A stretch of 35,612 nt of DNA from an uncultured Oribacterium sp. (GCA_902485915.1 CABTMH010000193.1:1-35612), one strand, 5' to 3'; positions 24,778 through 33,591 are shown, counted from the first letter of the stretch. The notes: generated from the sequence alone by a model not told the origin. Numbers and translations: made by a program.

Positions 24778-26013
24778 ATGCCAATTCATGTTTTAGAGGA
24801 AGCCAATCGTTGTCTTCAGTGTAAGAATCCACAGTGCCGGAAGGGCTGTCCGATCAGCACGAACATACCGGAGATGATTCGTCTTTTTAAGGAAAATGAA
24901 CTGGAGACCGCGGCCGCGATGCTGTTCGCGAACAATCCGCTTTCCGTCGTATGTTCACTCGTATGCAACCACGGCAAGCAGTGCGAGGGTCACTGTGTTC
25001 GTGGCATCAAGGGCTCCCCGGTCCATATTTCGTCCATCGAAAACTACATTTCGGATTCCTGCTTCGAGCGTATCAAGGTGAAGATGGCAGAGCCGAACGG
25101 CATGAAGGCAGCGGTCATCGGCGCAGGTCCGGCCGGCATCACCATCGCGATTCTGCTCGCGAGCAAGGGCTATAAGATCACCATCTTCGAGAGCCGTGAT
25201 AAGATCGGCGGCATCATGCGCTACGGTATCCCGGAGTTCCGCCTGCCGCACAGCATCCTCGACCGCTACTACACGAAGATGCGCGAGATGGGTATCCTCT
25301 TCCGCCCGAACTTCACCATCGGTGGCAACATCACCCTCGAGGACCTTTTCCGCGATGGCTATCGTTCCATCTTCATCGGCACCGGTGCATGGCGTCCGCG
25401 TCGTATGCTGATTCCGGGTGAGACCTTCGGCAATGTGCATTACGCGATCAACTATCTTAACAACCCGGAGTCCGTGGACCTCGGTCAGTCGGTGGCCATC
25501 TTCGGTTCCGGAAACTCGGCGATGGATGTCGCACGTACCGCGATCCGCCAGGGCGTGAAGAACGTAACAGTATATGAGCGTCGTGATAAGGTAACCGCTT
25601 CCCCGGATGAGTTCGAGTTCGCGAAGCTGGACGGTGTGCAGTTCGAGTTCCACTCGACAGCCACGGCGATTAAGGACGATGGTGTGATGATCGTCGATAC
25701 AGAGGAGCAGGAGGATGGCACACTTCTGACGAAGCCGGAAACCGAGCATTTCGTTCCGTGCGATTCCGTCGTGATCGCTGTTTCACAGGTACCGAAGCAC
25801 CGCCTCGTCGAGCACAACTCCGGCCTCAAGCTGAACGAGCGTGGTACCCTCGCGACCGATGCAGAAGGTGAAACCACCATGCCAGGCGTCTTCGCCTCCG
25901 GAGACGTCGTGACCGGCGCGAAGACGGTCGTCGACGCGGTTCATGTATCGAAGATGATCGCAGAAGAGATGGACCAGTATATGCAGGCGCATAAGGATGA
26001 TGTGAACGCCTGA
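24778..26013 (+). CDS. GltD-like NAD(P)H-dependent iron-sulfur flavoprotein, orphan
   Basis: This 411-residue protein has an N-terminal iron-sulfur module with cysteines 12, 15, 20, 24 and 59, 63, 69, 73. A FAD-binding GAGPAG follows at 115-120, an NAD(P)-binding GSGNSAMD at 243-250, and a C-terminal FAD motif ASGD. The architecture is that of the glutamate synthase small subunit and its relatives (NfnB, PreT). No glutamate synthase large subunit, NfnA or other partner is in the window, so its electron acceptor is unknown. AAGGGGAGG precedes the ATG. A TTGACA (24654-24659) in the 234-base gap has no good -10. A perfect terminator follows. Confidence 0.88.
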   Translation: MPIHVLEEANRCLQCKNPQCRKGCPISTNIPEMIRLFKENELETAAAMLFANNPLSVVCSLVCNHGKQCEGHCVRGIKGSPVHISSIENYISDSCFERIKVKMAEPNGMKAAVIGAGPAGITIAILLASKGYKITIFESRDKIGGIMRYGIPEFRLPHSILDRYYTKMREMGILFRPNFTIGGNITLEDLFRDGYRSIFIGTGAWRPRRMLIPGETFGNVHYAINYLNNPESVDLGQSVAIFGSGNSAMDVARTAIRQGVKNVTVYERRDKVTASPDEFEFAKLDGVQFEFHSTATAIKDDGVMIVDTEEQEDGTLLTKPETEHFVPCDSVVIAVSQVPKHRLVEHNSGLKLNERGTLATDAEGETTMPGVFASGDVVTGAKTVVDAVHVSKMIAEEMDQYMQAHKDDVNA

Positions 26014-26029
26014 CATGATAAATTATCAG

Positions 26030-26066
26030 CGAGGCCCCGGTGGACAGTCCACCGGGGCCTCGTTTA
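26030..26066. terminator. Perfect bidirectional terminator
   Basis: Fifteen-base perfect arms (26030-26044 and 26048-26062, GC-rich) around CAG, followed by TTTACATTT. It lies between the converging GltD-like gene and the second PrpR-like gene and can serve both. Confidence 0.8.
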
Positions 26067-26087
26067 CATTTCCTCGCCGTTCAGGAT

Positions 26088-27278
26088 TCACTCGAGGTGG
26101 TAGTAGCGGATCTTTCGCCAGAGAGTGGTGGTGCTGATGCCGAGCTCCTGTGCAGTCAGTTTTCGATTTCCGTTATTTTTGCGGAGGCAGGCTACGAGGA
26201 GGTCGCGGTAGATGTCGTTGCTCTCGGGTATGTGTGGAAGGAACGCAGATGGGGCGGTCGTTTCCGGGTGCATGGAGGATGCCACCACGTTCGGGCGCGT
26301 GGATGATGGCATGCTGTCCACTTCGGAAAGCGTTGCACGATTCATGATGTGAAGAAGCGTCGAGGATTCCTGTGCGGTTGAGGCCTCCATCGAGGAAGAA
26401 GTTTCTGTAACATAGATCGCCGAATCCTGTTCATAAAGCTCGGCGAGCAGCGACTGTACATAGCCGGTATGGATCACGGTGTCCGGAGCCGTCAGTACGA
26501 GACGCTCACAGAAGGCGCTCAGCTGCATGATGTTGCTGTCCCACGGGTAGTGTATGATGGTCTCCCGGGCATGGGGTGTCAGCGTATGATGCATCTCATA
26601 CTCCCGGTTGTAGTCATTGAAATAAAAATCCAGCATATTCTCGACATCGTGCGGGCGCTTCTTCAGCTTCGGCACGCGAAGGCGGAGTGCACGGAAGGTG
26701 AAGAGGAGGTCCGAGCGGAAGAGAAACTGGTTTCGGAGCTCCGTGAGGTTTTTCGAGGTCGTACCGATGATGCGGACATCGATATAGCGGTACTGTGCGA
26801 AATTCGTCTGGCTGGCGACGCGCTTCGTACGGATGACGCGGGCGAGCTGCGACTGCATCGGGAGCGTCAGCTTATCGATGCCCTGGATCATCAGTGTGCC
26901 ATGGTTACAGTCCAGGAGGGCACCCTCTCGTCCCATGCGTGGATCGCCGAACAGGATACGGTTCTGATCCTCGTTGGTCAGACCGGACAGCGAGATCACC
27001 GCATAGGATTTCCCCTTTCGGTCACTTCCGTTATGGATCGCCTGCCCGATCATCTCGAGTTCCGGACCGGCGGAGGCCTCGATCAGCACCGGACTCGAGG
27101 AACGGGCATAGAGCTTCGCCTTCTCCAGCTCCGGCTTCAGATCGACGAAGAGATGCTCAAGCATCTCAAAGGTAGCCACGGCAGGATCGCCATGCAGCAG
27201 GACGATGTCACTCGGCTTGAAATTCATAAAGTTCAGATCCCTTTCTACAAACTGCTTAAAATCAGAAAATACAGACAT
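26088..27278 (-). CDS. Sensor-less PrpR-like regulator with degenerate ATPase domain
   Basis: This 396-residue protein has a degenerate sigma-54-type AAA+ region and a Fis-type helix-turn-helix at the C-terminus (LTAQELGISTTTLWRKI), close in form to that at 21174. It has no PrpR sensor domain. The Walker A position reads EASAGPELE (68-76), GAFTGA is absent (LFGDPRMGREGALLD), and GTLMIQGIDKL (127-137) lacks the acidic Walker B residues. About 100 residues rich in Ser and Thr link the domains. The start is uncertain: ATG 27278 has only a weak GGA upstream, and ATG 27311 or a TTG at 27389 are alternatives. It is divergent from the enolase-tctCBA operon and probably controls it. Confidence 0.8.
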   Translation of the reverse strand: MSVFSDFKQFVERDLNFMNFKPSDIVLLHGDPAVATFEMLEHLFVDLKPELEKAKLYARSSSPVLIEASAGPELEMIGQAIHNGSDRKGKSYAVISLSGLTNEDQNRILFGDPRMGREGALLDCNHGTLMIQGIDKLTLPMQSQLARVIRTKRVASQTNFAQYRYIDVRIIGTTSKNLTELRNQFLFRSDLLFTFRALRLRVPKLKKRPHDVENMLDFYFNDYNREYEMHHTLTPHARETIIHYPWDSNIMQLSAFCERLVLTAPDTVIHTGYVQSLLAELYEQDSAIYVTETSSSMEASTAQESSTLLHIMNRATLSEVDSMPSSTRPNVVASSMHPETTAPSAFLPHIPESNDIYRDLLVACLRKNNGNRKLTAQELGISTTTLWRKIRYYHLE

Positions 27279-27417
27279 CACAGGGCATCCGTGAAAAATC
27301 CACAGAGCCATGCAGATATAAATGTATACCTTTTTCTCCGCGTTTAGTTCTGACTGTTCCAGTATTTCATATTCTCTGTGAAAAGCCAATCAGTATATAT
27401 TTATAGTGTAATGTGAA

Positions 27418-27445
27418 CATTTCAAATTGCAATACTTTTGAAATG
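27418..27445. promoter_or_regulatory. Operator-like palindrome between the second PrpR-like gene and the enolase gene
   Basis: Perfect inverted repeat CATTTCAAA (27418-27426) and TTTGAAATG (27437-27445) with a 10-base gap. It lies just upstream of a - strand -10 candidate (TATAAA) for the regulator. A near match to one arm, CAAATTGAAATG, is in the leader of the other PrpR-like gene (about 21153-21164). The rest of the 315-base gap (27279-27593) shows no gene. Confidence 0.55.
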
Positions 27446-27593
27446 CTGGATTGAGAATTAAATAACGAAATGAAATGATTGTACAAAGTGCGCATAATCT
27501 GCCGTTTTTTTGTGCACTATTCAGGCGAATTTCATGCGAATCTTCTTTATAGTGACGACAACAGATGTGAAAATGACAACAAAGGAGAAAAAC

Positions 27594-28739
27594 ATGAACT
27601 CTTTCAACTTTGAAGATAAGATCAGATTTACAAAGGCTGTCTTCTATAACTTCCGTCCGATTCCACTGCCGAAGCCGTTTAAGGATGGCACCGCCGGATT
27701 CGGTCAGTTCATCCCGGAGCAGGGCTATCTCGAGCTTTCCGATGACACGGGTATGACCGCACACTATACAGTGACGAGAGCCTTCGTCAGGGATATGCTT
27801 CCGCAGATTCTGAATGGCGAGACGAAGAGCTATAACGAGTGGCGTGATAGCCTCTACTGGAAATCCAGAAATTCCGGTTTCCAGTCCGCCGCTGCGGTTA
27901 ATGTCGGTACCGTCGATCTTCTGATGCTCGATATCCTCGCACAGCGAGCCGGCAAGCCGATTCACCGTTTTCTCGGTGCCGAGAAGGACTGGGCAGCAGC
28001 TTACAAGGGTGGCGGATCCATCCTTCTTTCGGACGAAGAGCTGGTCGAGGAGATGTGCCGCTATGTATCGGAGGGCTTTACGACCGTCAAGTTCAAGATC
28101 GGCAGCGACCAGGGCCAGAACATGGAGCGTGATCTCCGTCGTATCGAGAAGGTACGCGCCGCGGTCGGCGACGAGATCGGTGTCGCGGTCGATGCGAATC
28201 AGCGCTGGACTGTCGAAGAGGCCGTAAAGTTCGCGAAGATGGCGGAGCCATACAACATCGCCTGGTTCGAGGAGCCGATTCACTCGGCAGACTTCAACGG
28301 TATCCAGAAGATGAAGGAGATGGGCGTCCAGCAGAAGATTTCCGCCGGTGAGTCGATGCGTATCTCCTACATGTACGAGATGTACCTCGAGAAGGGCGTC
28401 GACATCGTACAGCCATCGCTCGGACGCATGACCCGCATCGATGATCTGCTGAAGATTCGCGACATGGCGAGAGCCGCCGGTAAGGAGTTCCAGTCCGGTG
28501 GAAGAACCGCGTACAACGCTTCCTTCGGATGTCTCTATGGGGAGAATGAGCGTATCGAGTTCCATGCACCGATTTCTGAGCCGGTACACGAGCTGATGCT
28601 GAACGTTCCGGAGATTCGTGATGGTAAGTGCTTCGTACGCACCGATATCCCAGGCATCCCGGTTCGCATGAACCTCGAGAAGATCGAAGCGATGGATGCA
28701 CTGGAGTCGAGAACCATCTATCTTGCACCGAAGGCCTGA
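27594..28739 (+). CDS. Enolase-superfamily enzyme, mandelate racemase-like
   Basis: The 381-residue product has the superfamily layout: capping domain (about 1-130), then a barrel with KFK (Lys166/Lys168), metal ligands Asp200 (VDANQ), Glu226 (FEEP) and Glu253 (SAGES). Asp270 follows in the strand that carries the Asp of the Asp-His dyad. Where mandelate racemase and most acid-sugar dehydratases have the catalytic His, this protein reads FQSGGRT (299-305), with no histidine. AAAGGAG at 27581-27587 selects the ATG at 27594. It heads an operon with a complete TctCBA transporter, so it probably acts on the imported acid. I cannot name the substrate; acid-sugar dehydratase or epimerase are both possible. 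Confidence 0.85.
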   Translation: MNSFNFEDKIRFTKAVFYNFRPIPLPKPFKDGTAGFGQFIPEQGYLELSDDTGMTAHYTVTRAFVRDMLPQILNGETKSYNEWRDSLYWKSRNSGFQSAAAVNVGTVDLLMLDILAQRAGKPIHRFLGAEKDWAAAYKGGGSILLSDEELVEEMCRYVSEGFTTVKFKIGSDQGQNMERDLRRIEKVRAAVGDEIGVAVDANQRWTVEEAVKFAKMAEPYNIAWFEEPIHSADFNGIQKMKEMGVQQKISAGESMRISYMYEMYLEKGVDIVQPSLGRMTRIDDLLKIRDMARAAGKEFQSGGRTAYNASFGCLYGENERIEFHAPISEPVHELMLNVPEIRDGKCFVRTDIPGIPVRMNLEKIEAMDALESRTIYLAPKA

Positions 28740-28871
28740 TCGAGGATCTGAAAAACGAAATATAGGATGGACGCATTCGGAAGCCTTCTGTCGAATCAGC
28801 GAGGTAGGTGATGCGGGATCGAATGTTCTGTGTTTATAAGGACCTGAGTCCTGAAAATAAGGAGGAAAAAC

Positions 28872-30023
28872 ATGAAAAAGAGACTTTTTGCGATTGCACT
28901 GGCGGCGACGATGGCCATCGCGACCGGCTGCGGTTCCAGCAGCACCACCAGCACCACAGCTGCGCCTGCCACAGAGACGAAGGCAGCGGAGACGACGAAG
29001 GCTGCAGAAGCAGGCGCTTCTACAGAGACGGCAGCTGCTCCGGCAGCAAGCATCGCGGATGTAGAGACCGCGGCGCAGGCAGATATCGATGCAGCGGCAG
29101 CTGATAACTACGGTTTCCCGAAGGGAACCATCACCTGGGTCGTTCCGGGTAAGGCAGGCGGCGGATCCGATCTCGCGACGCGTTACCTCTCTGAGGCGAT
29201 GACGAAGACGCTCGGCATCACGAATACCGTGACGAACTATGATTCCAACACTGTCGGACACCAGACCGTGGCAAACGCACAGCCGGATGGCTCCACCATC
29301 ATGCTGGCTACCGGTGCACTGAACATTCAGTGGATCACCGGTAACGCAGAGGTGAATCCGAAGACGGATCTTACCCTGATCGCAGCGCTCGATGACAACG
29401 GCTTCTCCGCACTCTGTGCGCCGGTCGATGCACCATACAACACCTTCGATGAGATGATCGAGTATGCGAAGCAGAATCCTGGCAAGCTGAATGCCGGTAT
29501 GCCATCTTCTGGAAATAACACCTTCCAGTTCGGTAAGCTTCAGCAGTCTGAAGATATCCAGCTGAACGCCGTAGAGGCTTCCTCTGAGTCGGATCGTCTC
29601 ACCAACCTGGCGGGCGGCTTCATTGACCTCGGCTTCGTCGGTATCGGTAACGCACAGGAGTATGAGAAGGCCGGTAAGCTGAAGGTGCTCGGCACCATGG
29701 CGGGTGATGGTCTCACCATCGCAGACTATGATGCTTCACTCGGTGATCAGTATAAGACCTTACAGGAGCAGGGACATCAGGACCTTTACTGGAACGTAAA
29801 GCACTATGTATACGGTCCGGCTGGCATGGATGAGGCACAGGTTCAGAAGATCAATGCTGCCATGTCCGTACTGGAGAGTGACGCTGACTGCAACGCAGGT
29901 CTTCGCTCGGTCGGTCACATCCCTGAGTGGCACAATGTAGAGGATTCCATCGCGATCCGTGACGCAGAGTATGCGGCAGAGGTAGCGGTCGGTGAGTTCC
30001 TCGGTAAGAAGGTCAACGATTAA
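28872..30023 (+). CDS. tctC: TctC-family solute-binding lipoprotein
   Basis: The 383-residue receptor begins with a lipoprotein signal peptide (lipobox IATGC, acylated Cys20). A Ser/Thr/Ala-rich tether of about 50 residues follows, then the TctC/Bug binding domain (from about 75, TWVVPGKAGGGSD). It captures the substrate at the cell surface and hands it to TctA/TctB. AAGGAGGA precedes the ATG. A small AGGAC-CTGA-GTCCT hairpin (28839-28852) lies just upstream. It is 132 bases after the enolase gene and 128 before tctB, the usual layout when the receptor is made in excess. Substrate is probably a carboxylated sugar; this is inference from context. Confidence 0.94.
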   Translation: MKKRLFAIALAATMAIATGCGSSSTTSTTAAPATETKAAETTKAAEAGASTETAAAPAASIADVETAAQADIDAAAADNYGFPKGTITWVVPGKAGGGSDLATRYLSEAMTKTLGITNTVTNYDSNTVGHQTVANAQPDGSTIMLATGALNIQWITGNAEVNPKTDLTLIAALDDNGFSALCAPVDAPYNTFDEMIEYAKQNPGKLNAGMPSSGNNTFQFGKLQQSEDIQLNAVEASSESDRLTNLAGGFIDLGFVGIGNAQEYEKAGKLKVLGTMAGDGLTIADYDASLGDQYKTLQEQGHQDLYWNVKHYVYGPAGMDEAQVQKINAAMSVLESDADCNAGLRSVGHIPEWHNVEDSIAIRDAEYAAEVAVGEFLGKKVND

Positions 30024-30151
30024 TTACTTCATAAGGAAACTTTTCCACCCGGTCCGGGCACGTCTTCAGGATCCGGCGCTGTGAAAGAAACATCCAGCCG
30101 GGGCAGAACATCGCTTCGGCTGAATCGTTCAAAGAATATAAAGAGGTTATC

Positions 30152-30616
30152 ATGAAATGTAAGAGAAATACGATCACCGGTATCGTAGGCATCATCGTAG
30201 TGATTCTTTGCTTTATCATCATGCAGTCCATGCGTCAGGTGCCGAACCTGATCGAGCCGGGACCTAGACTGATGCCGACCGTCGGTCTCATCCTAATCCT
30301 CGTGAGTTCCATCATGCTTCTGATCGATGGTCTTCGCGATAAAAAAGAAGAGAAACCGTGCTTTCCGGAGGGCGGTGTGAAGAAGCTGGTCTTTGCCTAT
30401 GCACTGCTGTGTGTCTATGGCATCCTACTGACACTGTTCGGTTTTCTCATTACAACTCCGTTCGCTATGTTTGCCTTCGTCAACATGCTGAAGGAGGATG
30501 AGAAGGTCACTTGGTGGCAGGCCGTGCTGATCAGTATCGTGGTTACGGCGTTTCTGTATGGTATGTTTGTCATCGGTTTCCAGATCAAGCTTCCATCCGG
30601 AATTTTATTTAAGTGA
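30152..30616 (+). CDS. tctB: TctB-family small membrane subunit, second copy
   Basis: This 154-residue protein has four predicted membrane segments and the EPGPRLMP motif after the first, matching the TctB at 7-510. AAGAGG (30141-30146) precedes the ATG. The 128-base gap after tctC holds short GC-rich inverted repeats (for example CAGCCG 30095-30100 with CGGCTG 30117-30122) that may lower expression of the permease relative to the receptor. The stop lies 15 bases before tctA. Confidence 0.92.
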   Translation: MKCKRNTITGIVGIIVVILCFIIMQSMRQVPNLIEPGPRLMPTVGLILILVSSIMLLIDGLRDKKEEKPCFPEGGVKKLVFAYALLCVYGILLTLFGFLITTPFAMFAFVNMLKEDEKVTWWQAVLISIVVTAFLYGMFVIGFQIKLPSGILFK

Positions 30617-30631
30617 GGAGGAGAAGAGATT

Positions 30632-32170
30632 ATGTCATTTTATCTTGCCGGGCTTGCAACCTGTCTGCAGCCACTGAATCTGCTCCTGATTGCAGGTGTC
30701 GTCATCGTCGGTATCATCTTCGGTGCAATTCCGGGTCTAAGTGCGACCCTCGGTATCTCCCTGCTTCTTCCGGTGACCTTCGGTCTTTCGACCACCACCT
30801 CCTTCATCGTGCTGCTCGCGATGTGGATCGGCGGTGTATCCGGAACCTTCATTTCTGCAGTCCTCATCGGTATTCCGGGCTCCAGCTCGTCGATTGCAAC
30901 CTGCTTCGACGGCTACCCGATGACCCTGAAGGGAAAGGCGTCTCGCTCGCTGGCCATCGGTATGACGGCCTCCTTCATCGGCACCGTCGTATCGGTACTG
31001 ATCGCGACTGTCGTGGCTCCGCTGATCGCGGACCTCGCACTGATGCTCGGACCGTGGGAGTACTTCTCCCTCTGCTTCTGTGCGATCACACTGGTCGCTG
31101 CACTGTCGAAGGGCAATATCTGGAAGGGTATCATGGCCGCCGGTATCGGTCTCTTCCTCGGCTGCGTCGGTCTCGATCCGATCACCGGTGTCGCTCGTTA
31201 CACCTTCGGTAACCACTTCCTGGATTCCGGTCTCTCCACCGTCTGTCAGATGCTCGGTATGTTCGCACTTTGCCGTATCATCATCGACTATGCGAAGGGA
31301 CAGGGCAAGCTTCCAGAGGTGAAGAAGGCAGATCTTCACGGCTTTGGTATCAAGATGAAGGATATCATCGTGAATCTTCCGACCATCATCCGTTCTTTCC
31401 TGATCGGTCTCTGGATTGGTTTCCTGCCGGGCATGGGTTCCGGTATCTCGAACATGGTGGCCTATGGACAGGCGCAGCAGGCCAGCAAGCATCCAGAGGA
31501 GTTCGGTAAGGGTTGCGATGAAGGTGTCTGGGCCTCCGAGGTATCGAATAACGCTTCTCTTGGTGGTGCGATGATTCCGATGATGGCCCTCGGTATCCCG
31601 GGTGACGGCATCACCGCGATGCTCATCGCCGGACTCACGATCCACGGCCTTCAGGCAGGTCCGCTCTTTATGACACAGCAGCCGGATCTCTGCTATCTGA
31701 TGTTCGCCTGTGTTCTCGTCAGTGCGATCGTCACCTTCATCCTCGAGATCGTCTTTAAGAGATATCTTCCGCTGATTCTTCGGATTCCATACCACTTCCT
31801 GTACAGCGTGATTCTGACGATCTGCTATATCGGCGCGTTCGGCGTATCGAACACCGAGTTCAACATCCTGATCATGCTGCTCTGGTGCTTCCTCGCCATC
31901 TTCCTGGACATGGCCGGTATTTCCCTGAGCCCGCTGGTACTTGCGTTCATCCTTTCGGATGACCTCGAGGGTTACTTCCGTAAGGGTGTCAGCTTCGCAC
32001 ATGGAAGCTACCTTCCATTCGTGACGAGACCGCTCTCCCTCATCTTCCTGCTCCTCGCGGTATTCTCGGTTGCATGGCCGTATATCGCAGCGGCACTGAA
32101 GAAAAAGAAGGCCGCAAAGGCCGTAGCCGGCGCAGCTTCTGTCAACACAGAAGAAGTGCAGGATGACTAA
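30632..32170 (+). CDS. tctA: TctA-family large permease subunit, second copy
   Basis: The 512-residue, strongly hydrophobic protein has GAIPGLSA near residue 31, the central PGMGSGISN and ALGIPGD motifs, and a basic, Ala-rich cytoplasmic tail. It is paralogous to the protein at 530-2020 over its full length. AGGAGGAG ends about ten bases before the ATG. With tctC and tctB it completes a carboxylate uptake system next to the enolase-superfamily enzyme. A terminator (32188-32220) closes the operon. Confidence 0.95.
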   Translation: MSFYLAGLATCLQPLNLLLIAGVVIVGIIFGAIPGLSATLGISLLLPVTFGLSTTTSFIVLLAMWIGGVSGTFISAVLIGIPGSSSSIATCFDGYPMTLKGKASRSLAIGMTASFIGTVVSVLIATVVAPLIADLALMLGPWEYFSLCFCAITLVAALSKGNIWKGIMAAGIGLFLGCVGLDPITGVARYTFGNHFLDSGLSTVCQMLGMFALCRIIIDYAKGQGKLPEVKKADLHGFGIKMKDIIVNLPTIIRSFLIGLWIGFLPGMGSGISNMVAYGQAQQASKHPEEFGKGCDEGVWASEVSNNASLGGAMIPMMALGIPGDGITAMLIAGLTIHGLQAGPLFMTQQPDLCYLMFACVLVSAIVTFILEIVFKRYLPLILRIPYHFLYSVILTICYIGAFGVSNTEFNILIMLLWCFLAIFLDMAGISLSPLVLAFILSDDLEGYFRKGVSFAHGSYLPFVTRPLSLIFLLLAVFSVAWPYIAAALKKKKAAKAVAGAASVNTEEVQDD

Positions 32171-32187
32171 GCACTGATTTTTATCTG

Positions 32188-32220
32188 GACCCTGTGACGC
32201 TTCGCCACAGGGTCTTTATC
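32188..32220 (+). terminator. Terminator of the enolase-tctCBA operon
   Basis: GACCCTGTG (32188-32196) pairs perfectly with 32206-32214 around a 9-base loop, followed by TTTATC. Confidence 0.75.
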
Positions 32221-32285
32221 GTAGCTTCATACTTACAACAGCTTGTACCGTAGAGAATAAGTGTGTGTACGAAAGGAATGTGAAA

Positions 32286-33470
32286 ATGCCAACTGAAGTT
32301 CAAGAACTGCCGGATATTTCCCAAATATATCCGACACTTCCATCGATTTTACGAAAGTATGCGCGCTATGGTCGGAAGGATTTCTTTAGAGGAGAAACAG
32401 CGGCAGAGTTCGAAGATTGGCGAGCTGTGAGTCGTGCGACGCTGTGGGAGCTTCTCGGGCTTGATAAGATGGATCACTGCGCCCCGGATCCGGTGATCGA
32501 TGAAGGAGCGGAACTTTCGAAGACAGACGGTACAGAACGCCGCACATATGCGAGTGTAGACGCATGCATGGACGAAGCCAGGTCGGCAGACGTGGTGTTA
32601 CGCTATCATATCCTCCTCTGCACAGAGCCAGATATAACACTATCGGCCTATCTCCTCGTTCCGGGAGAGGCTGATGCAGACACGCCGGTCATCCTGTGCC
32701 CGCCGGGACATAACGGCGCCGGAAAGTATACCGTGGCCGGTGTAAGAGGGTACCGCGTAGTCGAGGAGAGCATCGAGAAGTACAACTATGATTACGGCTG
32801 GCAGCTCGCGAAGCTCGGATATGTGTGCTTCTGTCCGGATGTCCGTGGTTTCGGAGAGCGACGGGAGCTGCCGGAAGATACGAGAGCACTTCCACCTGCG
32901 ATGAAAGGGGACTGTTACTGGCTCGCGCATATGGGAGAACCAATCGGTATTCCGGTACTCGGCATGCTCAGCTGGGATCTCATGCGATGCGTGGATTTTC
33001 TTCAGGAGTATGCGGGCGGGAAGGCCGGAAAGCGCCTATGCTGGAATCCGGAACGCATCATCGCTTTCGGCTTCTCGGGCGGCGCGATGCAGAGTCTCTA
33101 TTTAAGTGCACTGGATGATCGCATCCATGCGGTTTTTCTGTCTGGCTATATGTATGGATTCAGGGATTCGCTTCTCCAGATGAATCGAAACTGCTCCTGT
33201 AATTACGTGCCGCATCTCATGGAGCATTTCGATATGGGCGACATCGCGAGCCTGATCGCCCCACGTCGGCTGATGATTCAGTCCTGCCGGGAAGACCGAC
33301 TCGCCGGCACGCGTGGCCTCACAAATGTTCAGGAACAGGTCGACATCATACGTGTGAATTATGCGGTGACCGGAAACACAGAAAATGTGCAGCAGGACAT
33401 CGAAGAGGGCCCGCACCACCTGGATACCTGCCATCTGCAGGAAATCATGGAGTGGCTCGTGAAGGAATAG
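32286..33470 (+). CDS. Alpha/beta-hydrolase, acetylesterase/dienelactone hydrolase-like
   Basis: This 394-residue cytoplasmic protein has the nucleophile elbow GFSGG at 262-266 (Ser264), a preceding PPGHNG (139-144) and PDVRGFGER (184-192) as in large bacterial esterases of the acetyl-xylan esterase/Abhydrolase_7 type. A late HH pair (GPHHLDT) may give the base. A long N-terminal extension (about 1-105) precedes the hydrolase fold. AAGGA (32273-32277) favours the ATG at 32286 over a GTG at 32265. It follows the transporter operon's terminator and precedes add. It is the third hydrolase in the window and has a different fold subtype from the first two. Substrate unknown. Confidence 0.8.
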   Translation: MPTEVQELPDISQIYPTLPSILRKYARYGRKDFFRGETAAEFEDWRAVSRATLWELLGLDKMDHCAPDPVIDEGAELSKTDGTERRTYASVDACMDEARSADVVLRYHILLCTEPDITLSAYLLVPGEADADTPVILCPPGHNGAGKYTVAGVRGYRVVEESIEKYNYDYGWQLAKLGYVCFCPDVRGFGERRELPEDTRALPPAMKGDCYWLAHMGEPIGIPVLGMLSWDLMRCVDFLQEYAGGKAGKRLCWNPERIIAFGFSGGAMQSLYLSALDDRIHAVFLSGYMYGFRDSLLQMNRNCSCNYVPHLMEHFDMGDIASLIAPRRLMIQSCREDRLAGTRGLTNVQEQVDIIRVNYAVTGNTENVQQDIEEGPHHLDTCHLQEIMEWLVKE

Positions 33471-33532
33471 ATGATACGGTCTTACGAAGCTTTGAGATAG
33501 CCGTGACAAATCAGAACCTGTTATCGAGTGCA

Positions 33533-33562
33533 TTGGCTCTGGCTACAGAACCATGTTAAAAT
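33533..33562 (+). promoter_or_regulatory. Likely promoter of the adenosine deaminase gene
   Basis: -35-like TTGGCT (33533-33538) and -10-like TAAAAT (33557-33562), 18 bases apart, about 30 bases before the start codon. Confidence 0.45.
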
Positions 33563-33591
33563 AGATATATCCATAGAAAGCAGGTGACTTT

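Noticed and set aside
30737..32002. 421-codon - strand frame opposite tctA
   Set aside because: Antisense shadow of the permease gene; no ribosome site and an extreme charged composition.
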